Positions 9,449 to 18,705 of a DNA stretch of 54,422 nt are shown piece after piece. The notes below the pieces were generated by a model. That model saw only the letters and a list, made by a program, of their open reading frames with translations. It ran no database searches and was not told where the DNA came from. Every line of letters starts with the position of its first letter. Position 1 is the stretch's first letter. Position numbers and translations under genes: made by a program. Source of the DNA: Acanthaster planci (lineage: Eukaryota; Echinodermata; Asteroidea; Valvatida; Acanthasteridae); NCBI RefSeq assembly GCF_001949145.1, contig NW_019091780.1, positions 74,462 through 128,883 on the forward strand, written 5' to 3'.

Positions 9449-10650
9449 TTAATTTACCAAACTCTTGAAATTTCCTTCTCCCACCGTGAGTTGAGAATCC
9501 ATCACCCGGAACACGTACATCGTCAGAGGTCCCACGGTTTCGCTCGTTCTTTCCATTTGAATCGATATATCTCCACCGCCGCCGAGTGGTCTACCCGATC
9601 CGTGAGCGCTGTTATCGTCAGAACTTCTGAAATCGAGCCAGAGACCGTACCTATCTCTTAAATATTCAGCTATATCTACTCCGGTTAAGTTTAGTCCTTG
9701 GCCACTGCTCTAGCCGATTCTCCTTCCGAATCGCCAAAGTATTTTGTAACTACCTTCCAATGTTCGTATTCAAACAGACCCTGCGAGTACAATTGATTCG
9801 GTTTACCTTCGACCGTCACAATTGATTTTGTTATATGCGGATTATAAAATCTCTGGGGATTTTTTATAGCCGGTTCTCTAAACAGAATCAAAATTCCTTT
9901 CAAGCTCTTGATCGTCTGATCGATGCTGATGTTCCATAGCGTGTCCGACTTGTTTACCGCTGGTCGAATAGGTAATACATCGTTTTTTTGTTTCTCAAGG
10001 TTTGAGCCAAGTCTAGATTGGTGAAGACTTCGTATTCCAAGGTCAGGTCCGAGATGGAGTATTCTGCAGCTGTATCTGACGAGTTGACCACTTTGTCGTG
10101 CCCGTTAAAAGTCAGTGGATACGTCAGAGGCTCTTTAAACCACGACGGGTGGAACTGAGAATGATCCGTTAACATCTGCGTGTCTAAAGGAATCGCGTAT
10201 CTGTTTTCAAAAGTGTCGGCAATCGCTTTATCTTTACCGTTGTTTGCAGCTTCGTTTTTATCGTCTGCGACAGAGATAACCAATTATCCTTAAATTTTGA
10301 AATACGTCCACATCTCGGTAACTTACGATCTTGTTTCCTTGGAGACTCACGCTTATTCCCGAAACCAGGTTTCTCGCCACGTTGTTATATACGGTACGGT
10401 TGTCGTCCGAGGCGCCGTCTAGATCCAGTTTAAAAGCGAGTTTGGCGGTGCCAGGTACAATGACGTCGTCATTGTAAACGTGGACGAAGCTTTACGGGCT
10501 TATTCGGAATTGACCGGTAAGAGTATCACGCCGTTACCGCCAGTTCCTAAGTTATCCGATTTTACGAGCCTTCCGAAGATCAAAAGAGTTTGTTTGGATT
10601 ATATCTGGGACGGCCTTGAGCGGTTTCTTAGCTTATTGATTTGCGTAACT
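9449..10650 (-). pseudogene. Polinton major capsid protein, broken
   Basis: Double-jelly-roll capsid protein of the Polinton/adintovirus group, recognised from family-like blocks: NDDVIVPGTAKLAFKLDL in the N-terminal part, PLDTQMLTDHSQFHPSW in the middle, SLKGILILFREP, the VEGKPNQLYSQG block, and a C-terminus with RPLGGGGD. The blocks sit in order on the minus strand but change frame near 10285, 9955 and 9705, with further damage near 10490 and 10540. The N-terminal edge is uncertain and no ATG was found before the divergent integrase start at 10660. The TAA at 9449-9451 is followed one base later by the ATPase ATG. Capsid and ATPase are thus a translationally tight pair. Confidence 0.85.
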
Positions 10651-10659
10651 TATTTTAAA

Positions 10660-11676
10660 ATGGACCAAACTTTTAAAAAACTATTTTACAGCCCACAGGG
10701 TTACTGGCGAGGAGAAGGCGCGGTCGATCATCTACACGAAAAGACCAGTGCTGACAAATCAGTTATCAGGAACTGGTTAAAAAAGCAGGCCATTTGGCAA
10801 ATATATTTACCCGCACCAAATTACGTACCCAGACCCACAATGTTGCAATCAGAATCGGTCAAACCTAATTACGCGCATCAAATGGACGTTTTGTATTTAC
10901 CCTGGGACCGAGTTAAAAGAAAAGCGTTTAAGTACGCTTTGACCGTGGTAGACGTGGGTTCCCGGTATAAAGAAGCCGAGCCGTTGAGAGTAAAACTGCC
11001 GAGCAAGTGAGCGAAGCGACCAAGAAAATTTACGAGCGATCACCTCTGACCTGGCCCAAATTCATAATGGTACACTCTGGATCTGAATTCAAAGGCGAGT
11101 TTAAAAAGTTAATGGCAAAACACGGGGTAGAAATTCAAGTGGGTGAGCCGGGTGTTCACAGATCTCAAGGAATCGTGGAAAGGTTTAACCGCACTTTAGC
11201 CGGGCGTTTATTCGGCCACCAATACGCTCATGAAATGATAAAAACCTGGGTGAACTACACGTTGAATGGGTAGAACGTTTGCCCCAGGACGTGAAATCGT
11301 TTAACGAGGAAAAAACGCGTTTAATCGATGCCTTTCCTGCAGAAGCTATCAAATTAGCAAGCGTAGCGAGCCAAACACCAAAGTGCACCTGTGAGCGGGC
11401 GAAGCGAGCGTCAAAGAGAACTTCCTCCAGACGCGGTCGTTAGGTTTTCTCTATTACCCGGGTGAGCAAGAGGGCAGCACCCTCAGAAGATCAACAGATC
11501 CAGTCTTGACCGTGGACGTTTAACCAAATTGAAAAGCGCACCTGTCAATTAAACGGGTGAATGGCAAGCGGTTAAAAACGGGCCCAACTTTACATTATCT
11601 GTTAAACGGCCCAAATAGAAGTTTCGTCAAAGAGGAACTTCAGGTCGTACCCGAGGATACCGAATTACCGGAGTAA
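10660..11676 (+). pseudogene. Polinton integrase (rve, DDE), inactive
   Basis: ATG at 10660, stop TAA at 11674-11676, about 335 codons with frame breaks near 10990, 11265, 11430 and 11520. Recognised blocks are KKQAIWQIYLPAPNYVPRP, then the first catalytic Asp in HQMDVLYLPWDR, FKYALTVVDVGSRYKEAEPL, the block before the second acid, and QGIVERFNRTLAGRLFGHQY with the third acid (Glu). At the second catalytic position the sequence reads MVHSGSEF, so the expected Asp is His. The C-terminal part has a chromodomain-like tail (YYPGEQEG). The family inserts element DNA with a 5-6 bp target duplication. It is divergent from the capsid gene and convergent with the polymerase gene. Confidence 0.9.
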
Positions 11677-11740
11677 TACCGGGATTAGCTTCGCTTCGGT
11701 AATACTTGCATCGCTCGTTCATTTGCTTCACTCACTCAAT
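11677..11740. repeat. Convergent-gene spacer made of element repeat
   Basis: The short space between the integrase stop and the polymerase C-terminus is almost entirely degenerate repeat (TTAGCTTCGCTTCGG, GCATCGCTCGTTC, GCTTCACTCACTCAATTCGCTC). The polymerase C-terminus seems to run into this material, as if repeat insertion replaced the natural end. Confidence 0.5.
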
Positions 11741-14650
11741 TCGCTCTTTGTGTCCAACGGCGAGAGGTTAGTCTGTTTTGCGACAGAGTAAACACCCAAC
11801 GCTTATCTGATTTCAATAGCTGCTGTTTATTGAAATAATAAACCCGGTCAAATAGGCAGCTTTCTCGATTACTACTTTTGTGACCCCTTTCGCCTTCTTT
11901 AAATTTTGATCGACCGTCAGAATCAAATACATTTTTGGTCTGATGCACACGGCTTCTAAAATTGTTTTGCCACCAAATTTGTCTTTCATTTTGCCGATAA
12001 CGTTTTTATTTTTGGTGCTGTAAAGTCGATGATCGGGCTGGTAATTACTAAAGTCACACAAATTGCGCTTTTCGTTTAGGTAGTCGACCAAGGAATGTGA
12101 GCTTCGCTCGATCTGAACTAATAGAGAATCAGTGTCCGTGTAAAGTAAGCGTACCCCCTCACCAAAATTTGCTTTTAGCTCGTTGTAATAAAAATCGTAC
12201 ATCAATGTTTTTGAAATATCGAGAATACTTACACCACAATAGACTGGCTTATTTCATTTTGTTTTGGTTCGGTACATCTCCACAAACGAAAGCTTGCACT
12301 CCTCAAATGGTACCGTCGATTTGTAATTTGGTTTATAAGTTAATTTTCTGTATTTGTCGGCGTCTTGTACGTCCTTCAGTAAATGACCGTCAATTAGATA
12401 TCTGACATTTTCCATCGTCTTGCCAAAGACCAAGTTGTTCATCAATTTGAAAAAGTCTTTCTCAAAATCAGATTTGGCCAATTTGTGCAATTTTGTGTTT
12501 TTGTCGATGTAACCCACCATCCATGGCTTTTGACGAAATTTCAATACTCGGTAAACTTCTTTGATCCACAACCCGAGTTTGAGATATTTTTGCAATGTAT
12601 GATAATGGCATATATATTTTTCTTTGGTGTNNNNNNNNNNNNNNNNNNNNNNNNNNNNNNNNNNNNNNNNNNNNNNNNNNNNNNNNNNNNNNNNNNNNNN
12701 NNNNNNNNNNNNNNNNNNNNNNNNNNNNNNNNNNNNNNNNNNNNNNNNNNNNNNNNNNNNNNNNNNNNNNNNNNNNNNNNNNNNNNNNNNNNNNNNNNNN
12801 NNNNNNNNNNNNNNNNNNNNNNNNNNNNNTAGGTACATGATCTGTGACTCTGGCTTATGTGGGTTACAATCAGGTAGTTCTGGATTATTGGCATTTGCAT
12901 ATCGTTTGGATCCTACAGAAGAAATCCCACCCCTTTTTGCCCTTTCAAAGAACAAATGCTTATCAATGTCTGTCAGTAGTTCCAATTGTATACCCGAATG
13001 TTTTAAGAGTGCATCCCACGACAGACCCGGTGACGTGTAATAGTTGGCTGGGTCAAGGCCGTAGTGTTGTTTACAGACTTTACGGAAGTTTTCAAAAACA
13101 GCCGCTAGCAATAACACATGCGTTTCCACGTATAGGTCGTGGTAGTCGCCTAGTTTTTTACAACCAAAGGCTTGCCATACTGTTTCCGCACGAGCACATT
13201 CTTGCTCGGTCACGGTGGACTGCTTCAGAGAGCTATAGAAAGCGTCTACTGGCAGTAGTTTTGTTTCCTGAAAGGAATCGATATATTCATAGGGATAAAT
13301 TCCTTTGTCCAAGAGTAAATGACTGTTATTTGAAAACCTTTCACATAATCCCCTAAGTTAAAATCATTGGGGGAACAATTTTTAGCCAACCGATCTAGCG
13401 AAGCCGCCATGGAATGAAATGAGTCTAAAAACCTGAGTTGACCAAAAGAAAACGAAATGTAATTTTCAGTGTTTTTAGCGATCAACTTAATTGATTTCCC
13501 GTAAAATTTGTGAGCGCCTTGCATGATTAAATGCGCGACATATTTTTCTAAATTATGTAAAATCACCGGAATGGGTGTTTGATCGACCACTATTCTTAAC
13601 TTGAGATTATACCTGACATGCGTTCGGCCTCGGTACTTCCCCGTCACGTGACAATGATCCCTAACCTTTCCAAAATTATTGATGGGCTTTTTGCAATCTA
13701 AACATACCCATTCTCTGAACCAGCTTCATTTTTATGACAGAAATCAATTTTGTCAGATTTTGCTTTTGGTTCATTTGGAATGTCACACTGGCAATGAGAT
13801 TCTTCTATTCTCTTGTCTATCAACTTTTCGCAGATCCAACAGCTATCACTTTTTTCGTAGATTTTTTGTAACTCTGGTGACCAGATCAACTTCGCTTTAT
13901 TTTTAAACGTTTCGTTGATCTTCTTTGTTTCTTGAGAAAATGACCGTGTAAAATTAACAGCAGCGTCTTGACCTTTGTACGTCTTTTGGCTAGTGCAAAC
14001 TCCATCGCATCTGACCACCGCGTATGAGTATCCGCAAGGCTTGTGAATCTGTGTTTTGAGAGTGTTTGTATCTGTCGGCGGTAGTTTTTCTAAAACAGAC
14101 TCAAAATCGGCGTAAATGACAAAAGGTGCGTCTTGTTTAGTTTTGTAATCTTTAAACTTGAGTATATTTTCGCCTTTGGCGGGCTACTCGACCGTACATA
14201 TGGGAACGTTTAAGCCTTGACAATTTTCTTTGTGTCTGGTTAACTTTTCTTCCGTTTGGAAATGTGACATGCAATTAAAACACCAGTGTTTCTTATGCTC
14301 GTGATGATCGATATCACTCGTCAACCTAGAAAAATTTTTAATCCAACAATAGTGATTTCTTTTCATCTTGGGTAAAATAAAGTAAATTGATCCGTTCTTC
14401 TGGGGGCTTGCTTTTGAAAAGAATGTAAAGACCGTCTTTTTTAGAGTAACCAAACACATTGATCGCCACGTTATTTTGCGATTCGATACGTGGGATCTGA
14501 GATATGGGTGTTGGAATGCTTATGTTTCATCAGCATCTGATTCTGACCTGTAAGTCGATGTTCGCTCGTCATGTATTTTATATTTTGGATTTGTTTCCAA
14601 CTGACTTTTGACTTTTTTGATGCCCAAAAAATCACAATCAATCAGTATGA
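11740..14650 (-). pseudogene. Polinton protein-primed DNA polymerase B, broken
   Basis: Minus-strand gene of about 950 codons read in many frames. In order: an N-terminal C2H2-type finger near 14250-14350 (CFNCMSHFQTEEKLTRH), the Exo I block VIYADFESVLEKL near 14100, a Cys/His insert with VTGKYRGR near 13640, an exonuclease region (NYISFSFG, 13450), YPYEYIDSFQETKLLP near 13280, the YYTSPGLSWDALLK block near 13020, motif B NNLVFGKTMENVR near 12430, and motif C YTDTDSLL near 12130. This is the DNA_pol_B_2 family that primes from a terminal protein. A 199-base assembly gap at 12631-12829 removes the palm region around motif A. Breaks occur near 14185, 14020, 13700, 13320 and 12250, and the C-terminus runs into repeat DNA. 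Confidence 0.9.
12631..12829. other. Assembly gap (N run)
   Basis: 199 unresolved bases inside the polymerase gene. The frames on either side belong to the same gene but reading across the gap has no meaning. Confidence 1.
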
Positions 14651-14721
14651 CCGCTATGGATACGATTGAAGTAATAATTCTTTTCTGATAAAATAAATTT
14701 TAAAAACCATACAGTACTTAC

Positions 14722-15170
14722 CCTATCACTCTGTTGGGAGACGTCGTCATTAGTGATGCCACTGCCAGGATCATCACGTAATAATTCGTCAATGGAGTCA
14801 TCTGAATCTGATTTCGATGAACGATGTGTGCACTGCTCTGTTGATGTGCTATCTAACCCCGGATAATTGACACTGCCACCGGTGGCACTGGCAAGTGGTC
14901 CAGCAGGTTGTCTACGGCCAGAGTGGTACAGCCTATAGTACTGGGGTCGGGCACATTTTTAACCTAAGATGTTCCCGTTTCTTGCGGGAACTGATCTTGC
15001 CGTCTGTTAACAGTTGATCGAGGAACTTCAAAACCTTCTTCTTCCAAGAAACGTGTATATTTTCTTGTCGGTCGACGTCGATGCTGACCCTCCATGTTTC
15101 ATCACGTATTTTACAGCATGTTCTACAAATGTACATGTACGTGTAAGCTCGATTGCCCTCTGTAAAACGT
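14722..15170 (-). CDS. Candidate exon, unrecognised protein
   Basis: The minus-strand open frame at 14933-15136 begins around ICRTCCKIRDETW and has a basic end (SSRKKREHLRLK). A second frame, overlapping by a few codons at an A-run near 14960, continues through YYRLYHSGRRQPAG and an acidic serine-rich stretch (SKSDSDDSIDELLRDD) to a clean splice donor, AGG|GTAAGT, at 14722. One one-base shift joins the two. The composition (Cys pair, basic helix, acidic tail) is that of a nuclear protein. No family is recognised. It lies immediately beside the Polinton right edge and diverges from the gene at 15559, so it may be a host gene first exon. The 5' limit is uncertain. Confidence 0.4.
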
Positions 15171-15235
15171 CTTGAGACTAGACGTATGGAGCGGAGACCA
15201 CTCTATCCACTGCCTGCGCTTTGTGGCTGAATCTT

Positions 15236-15558
15236 GCTGACGTCATGACATATTTTTTCCATGGATTAAATACTTATTAAATAAAAAAACAGGTTTATAT
15301 AAAAAGGAATTGAAATGCATTAGTACTGATTTTTTGGCCCTAAAAATGCTTCTTGCTTTGATTGCGTAGGAAAAAATATCAAGTGACTTTTTACGTGACG
15401 TCACATGCACGCTTAGTTCAAACTCCTACGTCAGCTTTTTCGGCGGTATTAAAAGCACACTTTGCCAGTTTATTGACCGTTGTACTGGCTGCCTTCACAG
15501 CATTGTTATTAAAATCTTCGTAGATCTGATCAAAATAGACCTAGGTATCTGAATAACA
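15236..15558. promoter_or_regulatory. Putative bidirectional promoter with two CRE sites
   Basis: The space between two divergent candidate genes contains two perfect CREB/ATF sites TGACGTCA, at 15238-15245 and 15396-15403, with an additional ACGTCAGC half at about 15430. Two perfect octamers in 170 bases is unlikely by chance. No TATA box is placed with confidence. The role as a shared promoter is inferred from position. Confidence 0.45.
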
Positions 15559-16048
15559 ATGAAGTACGCTCCATTTAAGCTCACCGAGGACAACAGTGTG
15601 AAAGTGGGAGAAGTCAGTTCTATACAAAATTTAGAAGACTTTAAGACCGATGACGATGTGGGCCTAGATCTCATCAAAAGGTGATCATCCGGTGGCCAAA
15701 TTCAACCAGTTTCTCTACAACATCCGCCTACTAAGCGTAAGAGGTGCACGAGTTAATTTGTCAGAATTTCACTCTAAAAATGTTGCAGACAAGTTCATCA
15801 GGCAGAAATTACACAAGTAATTTTATTTTTCTTTTGCAGATTACGTCAAGAAGTTCAACCACGTAACAGTGGACACCATCAAGACGGTTATGACCAACAA
15901 ACTCATCAATGAAGGAAAATTGCAGAAAAGCGAATGGCTCCTGAACAGCAAGTTGCATAATTGTATGTTTTTTATTCTTTTGTCATTTTCCACAAGCCAT
16001 TTTGCAGATACCATCATCTTGCTAAAAAATGAGATGGCCGGTGAAGGC
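15559..16048 (+). CDS. Candidate three-exon gene, unrecognised
   Basis: ATG at 15559 opens 41 codons (MKYAPFKLTEDNSVKVGE...) to a TGA at 15682. Past it, exon 1 can run to a donor AGC|GTAAGA at 15736. Exon 2 (15840-15962) and exon 3 (16008-16048) have good acceptors (TTTTGCAG, TTTTGCAG) and donors (GTATGT, GTAAGT), and exons 2 and 3 are in phase with each other across a 45-base intron. Exon 1 is in phase with exon 2 only if the TGA is read through; a one-base shift at an A-run near 15679 gives an alternative open frame (FNQFLYNIRLL) that then mismatches. Exon 2 is lysine-rich and helical. No family is recognised. Exon 3 has an inverted copy at 16350-16400. Confidence 0.4.
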
Positions 16049-16410
16049 GTAAGTACATTGCGTGTGCTATTGCGGCCTGCACTGAAAAACAGGAATGAAA
16101 AGGCATGGGGAGGCTAGAACTGCTCCGAAAATATCCTTTTTTCATTTGAAAACAAATATATCATGCAGACTTTAAAATTGGTTAGTCGTGGTTGGGCTGT
16201 GTATTGCTCCATAAATTATCAAATACAAAACATCACATGTAACTTAAAAATATATAATTTTGGAACGATTCTAAGCTCCCCATGCCTTTTGCATTACAGA
16301 TTTTTGGTCCAGTCGCATTTGCCCTCCCAACAATGACGGTGCCCTCACCTGCGATCACATCTTGGATCAATATGGCGGTATTAACAAAATGGCTTATGCA
16401 GGGTGTCCCA
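15988..16410. repeat. Diverged inverted duplication containing exon 3
   Basis: Bases about 15988-16135 match the reverse complement of about 16256-16410 with roughly 65-75% identity by eye. Shared blocks include AAGCCATTTTG, ATACC, GCCGGTGA/GCAGGTGA, AAAAGGCATGGGGAG and TAGAA. The spacer is about 120 bases. This may be a foldback element that carries or created the exon-like segment. The minus-strand frame across the right arm is the antisense-inverted counterpart of exon 3. Confidence 0.6.
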
Positions 16411-17765
16411 AGAATGCAAACCAAAAATGTGAAATGCACACCCAAATAAGAAACCAAAACAGGTACATGCCTACTTCCACGATGGTAAAAATTTGGAACA
16501 TTCATGTAATTTGATGCCAAAACACATTTTTGTCAAAATCAGCTTTGTAAACCAGTCAGCCTTGCCATCATGTAAACACTTTTTCCTAAACTGAAGCCCT
16601 GCGAACCACACAAAAATAAAGGGTATATGCGTGATCTAATCCAGTGTTTGGTAACATGCACCCCATACTTTAGTGATGGTACTAAGTGATATTAACTGCA
16701 CTTTTTGGCTTTTATTTAGATATTCCAGCCTATAGGCCTACCATATTAACTTAAAGCATCTTTACACCTACATGAATGGATGCATTGGCCTTTTTGAAAA
16801 TGAGTGTGAGAGCTGTATATTCACTTGGATTTTATACATTTACATTGAATAAAAGTAGCAGTTGTTAATTACCCAATGTACTGTGACATAATAAATGTCC
16901 AAGAGATGCAATTCTGGGGGGGGGGTTAAGGCTGTTTTCTTTATTATTGACCCCAAACTACCTGGAGCCAAGGCCTCCCATCAGCTTTTTTCTGTTATCT
17001 CTGCTGTACATGTATTTTTAATTGTTGAGCCTTATGTAACATTTTGAGCAATAATAAGTAGTCATATTGCCAACCTTCCCAAATTCATTGTACATGTACA
17101 ATGCAGTAAGACATCATAACACATGTAGTTTCTTAGTTGCATGCATACAGGCTTCCATCTCGGTTGATGTATAAATTTATGGTGTGATGATGCTGGATTT
17201 AAGAATCTTTACACACAAGTTTGGAGGGATGGCAGGTCACGCCAATCTTCTGCAAGTCAAAAACAGTTATTGTGCACTGCTAAGTATTTCTGCCAGGTTT
17301 AATCAAACGCAAGGTTTGCCATTGACGAGACTGATGAATGTGTATATATGCAAGCTGACATAAGAGTGGCTTTGAATTTCAAACTGTAAGTTGTCAAGCT
17401 CTGTTATATTTTTATACATGTATATGCCTGCCAGTATTGAAAAAAAAATGGACTTCTGATCTGAGAGGCACAAAAACCTGGCTTTGATGGAAATAAAAAA
17501 AAGTGATTGCTGTATGGACTTGCACCTTAATATGTCTTGCAAATTCCAAGCATCACGTGGATTATTACAAACTGACACTTAACTGTCATTAATAAATACA
17601 CCTTTTGATGTCTGAAACAAGATATTCTTTTAAATTATTTTCAGTGTGTTATACAGCTACAGCACATAGTAACAGACAGTGCATGCATGAATTATCGTAT
17701 GGGTACAGTGTATAACATATTTATTTGAGCGTGTACAACAAAACCATGACGCAGAGAGTAGTTAG
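16411..17765. other. Non-coding AT-rich region
   Basis: No gene is supported. It contains a G-run at 16915-16924, several ACATGTA palindromes and a TAGGCCTA-type motif at 16735. A minus-strand frame at 17303-17578 has no recognisable content and no splice context. Confidence 0.5.
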
Positions 17766-18085
17766 TGTATATACAGCAGCCGTATACCATGGTGCATTAT
17801 GGTAGTACCGGGGGCAGTGCTTTCAGTATAGTACAGTGTCGCAGTAGAACAGCGGTATTACCGTGGCGCAGTAAGGCAGTAGTACAGCAGTAGTATCGTG
17901 CTGCAGTAGTACCGTGGCGCAGTGCCGCGGTACTATATATACGGTGGTAAAATCATGGTACAACAGTTTATGTTACCACGGTTCTACTGTAGTAATACCA
18001 TGGTAGTGTTCAAAATACCATCAATTTATAGCATGGTGTTACCATTGTAAAATCACCATGGTAAAACCCATGGTACATTTTTACA
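17766..18085. repeat. Complex ACCATGG / CAGTAGTACCGTGG repeat
   Basis: About 320 bases are built from short permutations of CAGTAGTACCGTGGCGCAGT in the first part and ACCATGGTA-type palindromes in the second (CATGGTACAAC, GTTACCACGG, AATACCATGG, ATCACCATGG, ACCCATGG). Many units are self-complementary, so the block can fold extensively. No coding. It looks like a satellite or MITE cluster. Confidence 0.6.
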
Positions 18086-18183
18086 AGGGTAATATCACTG
18101 AAGTAGAAGCAGAGCTGATGAGCCTCACCACGACTGAGAGGAAACTAGCTGAATTTCAGGATGACATAAAGATTCGTGGGAAG
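18086..18183 (+). other. Weak exon-like segment
   Basis: Directly after the palindromic repeat there is an open stretch of about 32 codons with a coiled-coil-like composition (EVEAELMSLTTTERKLAEF) that ends at AAG|GTTGGT, a possible donor. The acceptor side is poor. It may be an isolated exon or chance. Confidence 0.22.
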
Positions 18184-18521
18184 GTTGGTTAAAGTACAGT
18201 TACTGAGTTCTTTCAAACTGATATTTCCAATTGTAATATCTATTGAAACAATGTGCAACATGTTATCAGCTCATATATACACTTCATTGTCATTTTTACT
18301 GTACAATGTGCAACAACTGGTAAAGCTAGAAGTTTTCCCATAACCACCAAGCAAAAATAGTAATATTCAAGCATGGACACAAAGCAGGCATATTTGAATC
18401 AAGTGTCTTTGTTGCATGTGCGTGTGAGTTGGTGGGTTAATTTTAGCTTGTGTAGTCGCCGGAGTGTAAGACCTGGTGCGAGCTAATCTGCTTGCCTTTT
18501 CAAATGAAAAAAAAATTAACC

Positions 18522-18705
18522 CTGAAATAGAGACGTGCGTTTATGTGTAGCATGCCCAGAGTGTTGGACAAAAAAGCCCTGAAGTACAGACGTGCTTTTT
18601 TGTGTAGCTTGCCCACAGTGTCGGACAAAAACAAACTGTGAAGTACAGACGTGTTTTTATATGTAGCATGTCCACATTGTTGGACAAAATTAGCCCCCTA
18701 AGAGG
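18522..18705. repeat. Tandem repeat, 57-59 bp unit, three copies
   Basis: Three consecutive units begin with GACGTG at 18532, 18589 and 18648 and contain TGTGTAGC(A/T)TGCCCA and TTGGACAAAA(A) blocks. Identity is about 80-85% by eye. The minus-strand frame across it repeats a peptide with LWA and is a by-product of the repeat. Confidence 0.7.

Larger units (their letters stand above)
5600..12115. repeat. Dispersed short repeat family, GAGCGAAGCGA type
   Basis: A degenerate 10-16 base unit, (A/T)GAGCGAAGCGA or its complement TCGCTTCGCTC, recurs at about 5608, 6807, 7205, 7255, 7400-7430, 7563-7597, 8018, 9440, 9536, 11003, 11355, 11395, 11690-11750 and 12100. It lies both between genes and inside them, where it adds in-frame peptide such as SEATK or ASVAS. 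I saw no such copies in the flanking host DNA. It behaves like a mobile palindromic element confined to this Polinton. Confidence 0.7.
5110..14700. mobile_element. Polinton/Maverick element, truncated and decayed
   Basis: The block carries the diagnostic Polinton set in one place: retroviral-type integrase (10660-11676), protein-primed DNA polymerase B (11740-14650), double-jelly-roll major capsid protein (9449-10650), FtsK/HerA-type packaging ATPase (8906-9447), and a train of small virion-type genes. Coding is dense, with 1 to 100 bases between genes and no introns, unlike the flanks. It lacks the ACATGTA motif common outside it. No terminal inverted repeat or maturation protease gene could be found, and at about 9.6 kb it is shorter than typical 15-20 kb members, so it is probably truncated. 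The edges are approximate: the right edge is set by the host-type splice donor at 14722. Confidence 0.93.

Noticed and set aside
10480-10659. Extension of the integrase upstream to 10480
   Set aside because: The integrase family start fits the ATG at 10660. The upstream part is better explained as the antisense of the capsid N-terminus, although that region is badly damaged.
12485-13040. Several long frames on both strands that span the N run
   Set aside because: They are open only because Ns are not read as stops. The real content is the minus-strand polymerase on either side.
5110-14700. Bacterial, phage or free viral contamination as source of the dense block
   Set aside because: The gene set is the animal Polinton one, and the block is flanked by spliced animal-type DNA on the same contig. 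A free relative cannot be strictly excluded, but the decay argues for an old insertion.
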